NCBI RefSeq assembly: GCF_024397855.1
Contig: NZ_CP073343.1
Coordinates: forward strand, 2,604,001 to 2,668,000
Origin: Marinomonas rhizomae
GTDB lineage: Bacteria > Pseudomonadota > Gammaproteobacteria > Pseudomonadales > Marinomonadaceae
Reading direction: 5' to 3'
DNA: 64,000 bases
Under the pieces are notes generated by a model that saw only the letters and a program-made list of their open reading frames with translations, ran no database searches and was not told the DNA's origin. Shown here piece after piece: positions 17,895 through 25,211 of the stretch (the stretch's first letter is position 1; each line of letters opens with the position of its first letter). The position numbers were made by a program, and so were the translations under genes.

Positions 17895-18736
17895 AAGCAT
17901 TAAACTATTCACCAGAACATTTAACGTCGAACCGAAGATTGTTCTGGATAGCCGCTTTACTGGGCTTAATTATGATGGCGCCAGTGGCATGGATTATTGG
18001 TCTTTCTTTAAAGGATAACGCCGAATTACTGAAAGGTACTGAAGCCGTCTTTTCCTTTCCTTACACAATGGAAAACTATGCGAACATCTTAAAGTCATCC
18101 AGTGTTTTTGGTTGGTTTATGAATTCGATGATAGTAGCAGTCGGACAAACGTTTGGCGTCTTACTACTCTCTTCTCTCGCAGGTTATGCCTTTGCAAGAC
18201 TGGAATTTCCATTTCGTAAAACAATATTCATTATTGTGTTATTTGGCTTAGCCGTACCAGAGCAAGCCGTTATCATCGCTCGTCATCAGATGTTTAACTG
18301 GTTTGATCTGCATAACACGCATATCGGTTTGATATTGCCTAACTTGTCTTCGGCGTTTGGGGTTTTCCTGATGACGCAATTCTTTCGGGCTATTCCGAAA
18401 GAAATTGATGAAGCGGCCATGTTAGATAACACGTCGACTTTTCGTATCTTCTGGAAAGTACTATTACCGCTAACGCTGCCTGCACAAGCGACCTTGGGAA
18501 TATTTACTTTCTTACAGGCTTGGAACGATTACTGGTGGCCGCTGATCTCAGCGACAAAGTCCGATATGTACACACTCACCATTGGTATCGCATCGTCACA
18601 AACCAACTTTGCACAATCCGAAGGGCTAGGCTTTTTAGGTGCACAGGCTATCTTTGCATCACTGCCAGTAGTGCTCGTCTATATCTTCTTTCAACGCCAC
18701 ATAGTCACTGCGGTATCAGGAGGAGCCGTAAAATAG
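17891..18736 (+). CDS. Sugar ABC transporter permease (MalG/UgpE type)
   Basis: Second channel subunit, 281 residues, with six predicted membrane segments and the EAA loop IDEAAMLDNTSTFRIFWKVLLP. LSSLAGYAFARLEFPFRK and ATLGIFTFLQAWNDYWWPL are typical of the MalG group. It overlaps the first permease by four bases, so the two are co-translated. A second gap of 77 bases separates it from the binding-protein gene. Confidence 0.94.
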   Translation: MKALNYSPEHLTSNRRLFWIAALLGLIMMAPVAWIIGLSLKDNAELLKGTEAVFSFPYTMENYANILKSSSVFGWFMNSMIVAVGQTFGVLLLSSLAGYAFARLEFPFRKTIFIIVLFGLAVPEQAVIIARHQMFNWFDLHNTHIGLILPNLSSAFGVFLMTQFFRAIPKEIDEAAMLDNTSTFRIFWKVLLPLTLPAQATLGIFTFLQAWNDYWWPLISATKSDMYTLTIGIASSQTNFAQSEGLGFLGAQAIFASLPVVLVYIFFQRHIVTAVSGGAVK

Positions 18737-18813
18737 CGCGAATAAGATACTTGAGTAATAGAAATTGACACTGGGCTATACAACAACAATAAAAATGAAC
18801 TAGGAGAAAAATA

Positions 18814-20124
18814 ATGAAAAAGTTACTTCTCGGAACAACCGCAGTTGGCTTATTAGCTCTCGCACCGCTGGCTAACGCCAATACCACCATTGAACTGCAA
18901 CGCTTCTTTGGTGCTTGTGAAGCTGAATACGGCAAGGTCACCGATGTTTCTTCCGCTGTGGGTGAATGTGGCATCATCACCGCATTGGTTAATAAATTTG
19001 AAGCCGATAATCCTGACATCGACGTAAAGGTCACGACAGTGGAATGGCCAGGTTACGATCAGCTGAACGCTCAGCTAGCATCACGGTCGGCTCCTGATGT
19101 TGTTTCTATGCATTATTCTGCTATGTCCGATTACCAGTCTCGCGGCCTATTAGTACCGCTGGACAAACTACTAAAAGACCAGAATATCAAACCATCTGAT
19201 TTTACGAACGCGGCCATCTCCAGTGTGACGAAGGAAGGCAAAGTCTATGCCTTACCATTTGATAACTGGACCATGTTATTTCATGTAAATAACAATATGA
19301 TGAAGAAAGCAGACTTAATGAAATCCAATGGCAAACCGATTCTGCCAAGCAGCGCAGATGAATTATTTGCCCAAGGTAAACAATTTAAGGATGCAACTGG
19401 AAAGCCTTACTTAGTTCAAGTCACAGCAAATGAAACCGCTGTTTACGCCCGCATTTTCTACACCTTATTAATGCAGCAAGACAGCCAATTTTTCGCGGAT
19501 CCAAGCCGCATTGATTTAAGTGGAAAAGAAGCAAAAGCCGCACTTACCTTGATGAAAGACATCATGGATAAAGGCTTAAGTACGACCAATATGGACTATC
19601 CTGCTGCGGTCGCCGGCTTTGCAAATGGTGCAGGCGGCATTGCCGTAAACGGTACTTGGTTAATTGGTTCTTATGATGCGCAATCAAAACAAGCCAATAA
19701 TCCACTATCAAACGGTTACAGTGTATTCCCTGTGCCACAGTTTTTTAAACAAAAAGACGCCACTTATGCTGACGGCCACGGCTGGGTTGTACCACGCGGA
19801 AACCGTGACGACGAAAAAATGGCGGCCATCGGGAAACTGTTTAAATTCCTATACGATAACGACTATGAATGGGCTCGCACAGGTCATTTACCAACGGTAA
19901 AAGCCGTGATTGACAGCGATAAGTTTAAATCCCTGCCTCATCGTAGTGATATCGCGAAAGTCGCAAAAACAGGGCAAGCTCTACCCGCTCAAGTTTTACG
20001 TCAATTCGCCATACAAGACATCCTTGGTGAAGAGTTAGGGTCTGCGATTAGTGGCAACAAATCAATGGACGATGCACTGGAAACAGCGCAATATCGTATT
20101 AACGACTTGTTAGAAAACATCTAA
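18814..20124 (+). CDS. Extracellular sugar-binding protein, family 1
   Basis: Periplasmic receptor (436 residues) of the arabinoside importer. A signal peptide ends at about residue 22 (LANANTT). The mature protein shows the family 1 pattern LVNKFEADNPDIDVKV, PDVVSMHYS, and GKVYALPFDNWTMLFHVNN. Two cysteines near the mature N-terminus (in GACEAEYGK and VGECGI) could form a disulfide. An AGGAG site precedes the ATG. Its position last among the transport genes is unusual, since binding proteins usually come first; a separate promoter in the 77-base gap is possible. Confidence 0.93.
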   Translation: MKKLLLGTTAVGLLALAPLANANTTIELQRFFGACEAEYGKVTDVSSAVGECGIITALVNKFEADNPDIDVKVTTVEWPGYDQLNAQLASRSAPDVVSMHYSAMSDYQSRGLLVPLDKLLKDQNIKPSDFTNAAISSVTKEGKVYALPFDNWTMLFHVNNNMMKKADLMKSNGKPILPSSADELFAQGKQFKDATGKPYLVQVTANETAVYARIFYTLLMQQDSQFFADPSRIDLSGKEAKAALTLMKDIMDKGLSTTNMDYPAAVAGFANGAGGIAVNGTWLIGSYDAQSKQANNPLSNGYSVFPVPQFFKQKDATYADGHGWVVPRGNRDDEKMAAIGKLFKFLYDNDYEWARTGHLPTVKAVIDSDKFKSLPHRSDIAKVAKTGQALPAQVLRQFAIQDILGEELGSAISGNKSMDDALETAQYRINDLLENI

Positions 20125-20140
20125 TAACCGATCTATCTAC

Positions 20141-20169
20141 ACTTTCGGGAGCTTCGGCTCCCGTTTATT
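20141..20169 (+). terminator. Terminator after the sugar-binding protein
   Basis: CGGGAGC-TTCG-GCTCCCG (20146-20163), a seven-bp stem closed by a stable TTCG tetraloop and followed by T-rich sequence. It separates most transport transcripts from the epimerase gene. Confidence 0.8.
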
Positions 20170-20184
20170 TTAAAGGATACTTCC

Positions 20185-21168
20185 GTGAACCTAGCGCCAG
20201 ATTTAAACCAAATTCAATCTATCACGCTAAAAAACGCGCAGCTTAAAGTGTCTATTCTGACACTGGGTGCGAGCATTCAATCTGTTTATCTAAACGGCCA
20301 TGAGCACTCTTTAGTTTTAGGCTCTCCAAAGCTGACTGACTACCTTCAAGGGGCAAAATACTTTGGCGCAGTTGTCGGCCGAGTAGCAAACAGAACCAAT
20401 AAAGGGCATGCCGTAATAGGTGGAAAAACTTTCCTACTCCCTCCTACCCTACCTGAAGCCCATCACCTACATGGTGGCCCAGATGGAACAGGCAGTAAAA
20501 ATTGGTCTATCATCGAGCAAAGTGACGACATGGTACACCTGCAAACTAAGCTCGCTGACGGTGAGATGGGTTATCCAGGCAATATGATTGTGAATGTGTT
20601 TTATTGCCTGATCGATAGCGCATTGGAAATGGAAATTACGGCAACCACAGATCAACTGACAATTTGTAACTTTGCCGGCCACAGTTACGTTAACCTTGAT
20701 GGCACAGGTTCTATCTTGGACCATCAACTCAGCATTCAAGCAGACCATTATTTACCTGTCGATGCAGAATTAATTCCAACAGGCGAAGTCACACCAACCG
20801 CAGACAGTGCGTTTGATTTTCTACAAATGCGCACTATTGGCCGTGAGGACTACCCAGAGCTGGATACCAATTTCTGCCTATCTCTTGCTAGTCATCGCCC
20901 GTTACAAACGGTTGCCACCCTTAAAGCCCCTATTACGGGACTGACATTACACTACCAGACAACCGAACCGGGATTGCAAGTTTACGACGGTCGCCATATT
21001 CAACTAGGTGCCGAATCAAATGTTAACCAAGGCGCTTTATCGGCATACGCAGGCCTTGCCCTTGAAGCCCAACACTGGCCTGATGCGATCAACCAGTCAC
21101 ATTTCCCGCCAATATTACTTGCGCCTGAAGACACTTATCGACAAGTTACACGCTACGTCTTTGGGTGA
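20185..21168 (+). CDS. galM: Aldose 1-epimerase (mutarotase)
   Basis: Interconverts alpha and beta anomers of an aldose, here probably arabinose released by the GH51 enzyme. The 327-residue protein begins with GTG preceded by AAAGGA. Family markers are GRVANRTNKG, HHLHGGPDG with a catalytic-type histidine, GHSYVNLDG carrying the second histidine, and the late LALEAQHWPDAI with the catalytic glutamate. No signal peptide, so cytosolic. It sits behind a terminator hairpin, so its expression may be lower than that of the transporter. Confidence 0.92.
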   Translation: MNLAPDLNQIQSITLKNAQLKVSILTLGASIQSVYLNGHEHSLVLGSPKLTDYLQGAKYFGAVVGRVANRTNKGHAVIGGKTFLLPPTLPEAHHLHGGPDGTGSKNWSIIEQSDDMVHLQTKLADGEMGYPGNMIVNVFYCLIDSALEMEITATTDQLTICNFAGHSYVNLDGTGSILDHQLSIQADHYLPVDAELIPTGEVTPTADSAFDFLQMRTIGREDYPELDTNFCLSLASHRPLQTVATLKAPITGLTLHYQTTEPGLQVYDGRHIQLGAESNVNQGALSAYAGLALEAQHWPDAINQSHFPPILLAPEDTYRQVTRYVFG

Positions 21169-21202
21169 TTCAACGGCCTGTTTAACTTAATGGGTTAAAA
21201 AT

Positions 21203-21216
21203 AAAAAACGAGCCAT
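21203..21216. repeat. Left arm of a split terminator (14-bp inverted repeat)
   Basis: AAAAAACGAGCCAT is the exact reverse complement of 23546-23559, 2.3 kb away. Brought together they would make a bidirectional A/T-flanked terminator between convergent galM and can. The island between them seems to have been inserted into its loop. Confidence 0.5.
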
Positions 21217-21241
21217 CAATGTATGCACAAGATTGGCGCTC

Positions 21242-21320
21242 CAAAAAATCCGATTAAGAAAACTTAATCGGATCTTCTGAGGCTATTCAATTAAAATCAA
21301 CCCTTAAGTGAACAGCATTA
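21242..21320 (-). repeat. 79-bp direct repeat, copy 1 (contains a terminator hairpin)
   Basis: Matches 23462-23540 at 76 of 79 positions by eye. Inside it, ATCCGATTAAG-aaaa-CTTAATCGGAT (21248-21273) is a perfect 11-bp hairpin with a T-run on the minus strand, so each copy can work as a minus-strand terminator. This copy lies downstream of the decayed gene at 21362-21803. Confidence 0.85.
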
Positions 21321-21361
21321 GCCCCAACTGGAGTATTTTTATGGTGATAAGCGCTTATGGT

Positions 21362-21803
21362 TTATAGAAACGGCCTATCTCTTTTCACTTCCTCGACCAG
21401 CTCAGTGCAGGTCGCTTGATCTTTTGTGTAATAATTTGTTCTATAAATCGGCCAACTATTTTTTTTCTCTGCTTCATCACAATCAATATAATCCTTGTTA
21501 TAGGCATACACGCTAACAGAGATCGAGCTGATAATGGGTAATGACAGCATTATCGCAATACCAATTACCATGCCAGAAGCAAGTAATCTTTTGAATTTTT
21601 TCTGTAACAGGCCTTTCTAATACACCCACAAAGAAAACAGCCCCTCCAAATACCCCTACCGCAATGGCTCTACCAAGACCAAAAGCCCCACCTCGATCAA
21701 AGATAATCGTTGGGGTATCATTAATAAAGTGATCCATTAAGTGATAACAGAAGATCGAAAAGCCTACTATTCCAAATGCACTGAGAGAAAATAGAACAAT
21801 CAT
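21362..21803 (-). pseudogene. Frameshifted small membrane-protein gene of unknown function
   Basis: Two overlapping reverse frames belong to one gene of about 147 residues. The first part (from 21803) has two hydrophobic segments (IVLFSLSAFGIVGFSIFCYH and GRAIAVGVFGGAVFFVGVLE). At a run of six A near 21600 the frame shifts; with five A it would continue FKRLLASGMVIGIAIMLSL, a third hydrophobic segment, then a soluble tail with two cysteines ending VKRDRPFL. Either a one-base insertion inactivated it or the base is a sequencing error. A remnant of a second copy of this gene lies just to the right. I do not recognise the family. Confidence 0.6.
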
Positions 21804-21870
21804 TACTAAACATATGCGTACCTAGGTAATCGTTCCCCTTCTTCAACCTTCACTTGAGTATCTTCCTTGA

Positions 21871-21908
21871 GCAGCAAAAATAGCTCCAACTGGAGCTATT
21901 TTTGCTGC
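21871..21908. terminator. Perfect 17-bp bidirectional terminator of the truncated paralogue
   Basis: GCAGCAAAAATAGCTCC (21871-21887) pairs perfectly with 21892-21908 around the loop AACT. A weaker version of the same sequence (around 21319-21345) follows the first copy of the gene, showing that gene and terminator were duplicated together. Confidence 0.75.
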
Positions 21909-21925
21909 TGATTGGCGCTTAAGAT

Positions 21926-21962
21926 TTATAGAAACGGTCTGTCTCTTTTGACTTCTTCCACC
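21926..21962 (-). pseudogene. 3' remnant of a paralogue of the 21362-21803 gene, cut by the IS
   Basis: Reading toward lower coordinates, the twelve last codons give VEEVKRDRPFL and a stop, identical to the end of the 21362-21803 gene. The frame is cut exactly where the IS3-family inverted repeat begins at 21963. No matching 5' part is found on the far side of the IS, so the insertion was accompanied or followed by a deletion. Confidence 0.75.
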
Positions 21963-21972
21963 TGAATCGCCA

Positions 21973-22758
21973 CTAGTTCAGTAGACACTTCTCAGTCATC
22001 TTTTCGAACAGTTTCTCATACTCAACAGGTGACAACATATCATTAGCGCTATGGCGTCTGACAGGGTTATAAAACATTTCTATATAATTAAAAATGTCTT
22101 GTTTGGCTTCGCCCCTTGTCGAGTAAATCTTTCGCTTCACTCGCTCTCTCTTTAAAAGCTGGAAAAAGCTTTCAGCAACAGCATTATCATGACAGTTCCC
22201 ACGTCGACTCATGCTGGCTTGTAAATTGTGATCGTCCAAAAATCTATGCCACTCATAGCTCGTAAACTGACTGCCTTGGTCTGAATGGATTATTACCCTT
22301 TGCTTTGATTTTCTTCTCCACACAGCCATCATCAGTGCATCAAGAACAAGTTCCTTCACCATTCTTGGTCCCATGCTCCAGCCTATTATTCGACGGGAAT
22401 AGAGATCAAGCACGACAGATAAATATAGCCAGCCTTCGTGAGTTCGGATATAGGTGATATCTGTAACCCACGCTGTATTCGGGCTTTCTGGATTAAACTG
22501 TCTTTCAAGCACATTGTTGGCTATTGTATGTGTTTCTCCTGACCGAGCTCTAGGCTTTCGGTAACCCACCTGAGCCTTAAGGCCTGCTCTTCGCATCAGA
22601 TAATGCACTCGATTAATACCACAAGATTCATTCAAGGATCTCAGGTCTTGATAGATCTTTCGATAACCGTAGACACAACCCGATTCCAGCCAAAGTTGTT
22701 TAACAAGACCTGTTAGCCGTTCATTTTCCTTAGCAAGTTTTGATTTTGGCTCTTTCAA
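21973..22758 (-). CDS. IS3-family transposase OrfB (DDE integrase domain)
   Basis: Catalytic half of the transposase, 261 residues from the first ATG. An N-terminal HTH_21-like region (GYRKIYQDLR) is followed by the rve domain with the catalytic triad Asp100 (VTDITYI), Asp160 (HSDQGSQ) and Glu196 (NAVAESFFQ). The open frame continues upstream of this ATG to the A7 slip site in orfA, through residues reading KKSRGVLRKPPRLRYAFIR, so the active protein is the OrfAB fusion. Located wholly within the IS. Confidence 0.94.
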   Translation of the reverse strand: MKEPKSKLAKENERLTGLVKQLWLESGCVYGYRKIYQDLRSLNESCGINRVHYLMRRAGLKAQVGYRKPRARSGETHTIANNVLERQFNPESPNTAWVTDITYIRTHEGWLYLSVVLDLYSRRIIGWSMGPRMVKELVLDALMMAVWRRKSKQRVIIHSDQGSQFTSYEWHRFLDDHNLQASMSRRGNCHDNAVAESFFQLLKRERVKRKIYSTRGEAKQDIFNYIEMFYNPVRRHSANDMLSPVEYEKLFEKMTEKCLLN

Positions 22759-22850
22759 CCAAACGTAATAGCCACTGGGATGAACATCGAAGAGATTACA
22801 CAGTCGCCTTACTGAAAAATCGGCACAGTGGTCCCTGATAAAGGCGTATC

Positions 22851-23129
22851 TTAGTCTGGGTGGCTTGCGAAGTACGCCGCGGCTTTTTTTAACAGGTCGC
22901 GCTCTTCCGTCACTCGCTTGAGTTCTTTCCGAAGACGAAGGATCTCGCTCGACTCAGCAGAAGCCTCTGCAAACGATTCTGCCTCAGGGCCATATCGTTT
23001 AATCCAAGCGTATAAACTGTGAGTGGTGGTGCCTAAGCGATTAGCGACTTCAGCAACACTAAAGCCTGCTTCAGTCACTTGCTTAACCGCTTCAATTTTG
23101 AATTGTTCTGGGTAACGTGTTTTGCTCAT
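22851..23129 (-). CDS. IS3-family transposase OrfA (helix-turn-helix)
   Basis: A 92-residue DNA-binding protein: YPEQFKIEAVKQVTEAGFS and VAEVANRLGTTTHSLYAWIK form the helix-turn-helix, and LRLRKELKRVTEERDLLKKA forms a leucine-zipper coiled coil. It recognises the IS ends and, alone, acts as a regulator. Near its 3' end lies the slip site that fuses it to OrfB. Confidence 0.94.
   Translation of the reverse strand: MSKTRYPEQFKIEAVKQVTEAGFSVAEVANRLGTTTHSLYAWIKRYGPEAESFAEASAESSEILRLRKELKRVTEERDLLKKAAAYFASHPD
22883..22890 (-). other. Programmed -1 frameshift slippery site
   Basis: On the minus strand the coding sequence reads A7G within codons TTA AAA AAA GCC. A -1 slip leads into the open OrfB frame (AAA AAA AGC CGC), which stays open until the OrfB stop. 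This is the standard IS3 strategy. Confidence 0.75.
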
Positions 23130-23193
23130 AAATACCTCTCAATTAGATCATTTTATCTAACTAAAAGGTGTCTAGCTAATTAGTGGCGATTCA

Positions 23194-23461
23194 TGAGAAT
23201 GTAGAAAAAGACACTTCATGTACATTAAAGTCACTTGGCAACAAATATGGTCACAGTAAGATTGTGACCAGAAAAATAGTGTTTACCGTATGGGCTAAAC
23301 CGACCGAAGGTCTTCGGGTAATCGTCGTCGCCTGATGCTTGCGCTTAAGGAAAGTGTTAATGCGGACTCAATCCACTCAATGGGAATATTCTGAGTGAAG
23401 GTTGAATGATCTGAGAAGGAGTGGAGCTCATCGATACTAAGAAGTAACCGTTGAATAGACA
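23194..23461. other. Unassigned hairpin-rich segment between IS and direct repeat
   Basis: No credible ORF. Three compact hairpins are visible: GGTCACA-N7-TGTGACC (23249-23269), CCGAA-ggtc-TTCGG (23304-23317) and CACTCA-N12-TGAGTG (23374-23397). It shows no similarity to the neighbouring duplicated gene. It could be a structured RNA, the end of another mobile element, or decayed sequence. Confidence 0.4.
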
Positions 23462-23540
23462 CAAAAAATCCGATTAAGAAAGCTTAATCGGATTCTCTGA
23501 GGCTATTCAATTAAAATCAACCCTTAAGTGAACAGCATTA
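23462..23540 (-). repeat. 79-bp direct repeat, copy 2 (contains a terminator hairpin)
   Basis: Second copy of the 21242-21320 repeat, with three substitutions. Its hairpin (ATCCGATTAAG-aaag-CTTAATCGGAT, from about 23468) plus minus-strand T-run lies 60-140 bases beyond the carbonic anhydrase stop and could be that gene's terminator. Confidence 0.85.
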
Positions 23541-23545
23541 AGCTC

Positions 23546-23559
23546 ATGGCTCGTTTTTT
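23546..23559. repeat. Right arm of a split terminator (14-bp inverted repeat)
   Basis: ATGGCTCGTTTTTT, exact reverse complement of 21203-21216. See the left arm. Located 42 bases beyond the can stop codon. Confidence 0.5.
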
Positions 23560-23601
23560 TGCATTGATAGAAAGTATACGACGCTTTACACGGTAAACTT
23601 C

Positions 23602-24234
23602 TTACATGTTATTTATTTGCTGAAGCGATTCTTCTGCACTAGAAACCGTTCTTTTCAGGTCGGTAATATGACCATTATCTATGCTGTAGCACCAACCATG
23701 TACATGCAATTCTTGACCTATTTTCCATGCATTTTGAACGATACTACTCTGGCAAACGTTGGCGACTTGCTCCACCACATTCAGTTCGCACATACGATCA
23801 AAGCGAGTATGCTCGTCTTCTATCGCGTCTAATTCTTCTCTGTGGAGGCGGTACACATCTTTAATGTGACGCAACCAGTTGTCTATCATACCGTGTTCTT
23901 CGGTGCCCATAGCGGCTTTGATACCACCGCAACCATAATGACCAACCACCATAATGTGTTTCACTTTCAACACATCAACTGCAAACTGGATAACCGACAA
24001 ACAGTTTAAATCGGTATGCACCACAACGTTAGCGATATTGCGGTGAACAAACACTTCACCCGGTAATAAGTCGACAATTTGATTCGCTGGAACTCGGCTA
24101 TCGGCACAACCAATCCAAAGGTATTCGGGTTGTTGCTGCTTGGATAAGGTAGAAAAAAACTCAGGATCTTCAGCGGTAACCTTTGAAGCCCACTCTCTAT
24201 TCTTATTAAAAAGGTCATCTAAATGGCTAGACAT
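23602..24234 (-). CDS. can: Beta-class carbonic anhydrase
   Basis: Interconverts carbon dioxide and bicarbonate in the cytosol, supplying bicarbonate for carboxylases. The 210-residue protein has the zinc ligands Cys43 and Asp45 in IGCADSRVPA, with the Asp-Arg dyad Arg47, and His99 and Cys102 in GHYGCGGIKAA. HRNIANVV and NWLRHIKDVY are further family signatures. Its start overlaps the end of rlmA by eight bases, so the two are co-transcribed. Confidence 0.96.
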   Translation of the reverse strand: MSSHLDDLFNKNREWASKVTAEDPEFFSTLSKQQQPEYLWIGCADSRVPANQIVDLLPGEVFVHRNIANVVVHTDLNCLSVIQFAVDVLKVKHIMVVGHYGCGGIKAAMGTEEHGMIDNWLRHIKDVYRLHREELDAIEDEHTRFDRMCELNVVEQVANVCQSSIVQNAWKIGQELHVHGWCYSIDNGHITDLKRTVSSAEESLQQINNM

Positions 24235-25084
24235 GATTCACTTCCTTAATTTTCTTTCGATACCAGCGAAGCTTAATGTCCGCAGTGAGGATAATAGAAT
24301 CGAGCTGCTTAACCGCTTCTCGACCTTCGTAGGACGCCTTATGAATATGGGGCGTCATACTTAATAATTGTTGAATTTCTTCTTGCGAATCTAGGGTAAA
24401 AGTAAAGCTCTCTGACTGCTCTTGAACCAATTCAAAATCCGCCACACCCTCAGAAAACGTTTGCTTATAATCGTGAATCGATGGATAAAGTATTTTGCGT
24501 AATTCGATGAGATGATTAGGGCCAGACTCCACCAACAGCATTAAGCCATCTTCGCTAAGCACGCGAGAAAACTCTTTAAATACTGGAAAACCAAATAAAC
24601 ACAATACCGCATCATAACGCTTATCTGGTGCTGGCAAACTCGCATTGCTACCGACCAACCAACTAACCGCTTTATCACGCTTACTCGCCGCAACAATGGC
24701 CCACTTTGAAATATCAAGACCCGTACGTTCAGCATCGATACCTTGGTCATTTAAAGCCTTGCCAATTTCACTGAGATAATAGCCTTCGCCACAGCCCGCA
24801 TCGAGAATACGAATACCCTTGCTTAGTTGTTCTTTTGGCCAAGAAGATAAAATTGCACTGACAATCTGAAAATAGTGCTGCTGATTCAAAAAGGCTTGCC
24901 GTGCGGCAACCATCTCTTTGCTGTCACCTGGATCTTTCGAGCGTTTATTTTGCACAGGGAGAAGATTAACGTAACCTGTTTTGGCTAGGTCATAAGTGTG
25001 TCCATGTTCGCATTTTAAGACCCGCTCTTCACGAGTGAGCAATGCAGAATCTATTGGACAAGAAAGGTTTTCGAGCGTCGACAC
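24227..25084 (-). CDS. rlmA: 23S rRNA (guanine745-N1)-methyltransferase
   Basis: SAM-dependent enzyme methylating G745 of 23S rRNA, 285 residues. The family pattern TGYVNLLPVQNKRSKDPGD and SKEMVAARQAFL is clear, followed by the methyltransferase motif ILDAGCGEGYYLSEIG. The N-terminal zinc finger is altered: the usual CPxC reads CPID, so one of four zinc ligands is Asp instead of Cys; the later Cys and His (KCEHGH) remain. GTG at 25084 with AGG six bases ahead is preferred; a longer frame begins with TTG at 25120. It overlaps can downstream. Confidence 0.88.
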   Translation of the reverse strand: MSTLENLSCPIDSALLTREERVLKCEHGHTYDLAKTGYVNLLPVQNKRSKDPGDSKEMVAARQAFLNQQHYFQIVSAILSSWPKEQLSKGIRILDAGCGEGYYLSEIGKALNDQGIDAERTGLDISKWAIVAASKRDKAVSWLVGSNASLPAPDKRYDAVLCLFGFPVFKEFSRVLSEDGLMLLVESGPNHLIELRKILYPSIHDYKQTFSEGVADFELVQEQSESFTFTLDSQEEIQQLLSMTPHIHKASYEGREAVKQLDSIILTADIKLRWYRKKIKEVNHV

Positions 25085-25211
25085 AGTGTACCTATAGTTT
25101 ATTAATTGGCGCTTGAGCAAGGAGAATAACCTATTAGCCGCTCGCGGAATATGAAAAAAACCAAAGCCGTAAAGCTTTCTTATTTCAATGTCTCATTTGC
25201 ACGTCTAACCA

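Larger units (their letters stand above)
21963..23193 (-). mobile_element. IS3-family insertion sequence, about 1231 bp
   Basis: Terminal inverted repeats begin TGAATCGCCACTA at both ends, with about 27 of 34 positions matching, and the ends are TG...CA as usual for IS3. It encodes OrfA and OrfB in two frames joined by a predicted programmed -1 frameshift. Both frames are intact, so it may be active. The flanking bases (CCACC on the left, TGAGA on the right) show no 3-5 bp target duplication, which suggests that neighbouring DNA was deleted or recombined after insertion. Confidence 0.92.

Noticed and set aside
21242..23540. CRISPR-like reading of the repeated units
   Set aside because: Only two copies, 2.2 kb apart, with genes between; no spacers or cas genes.
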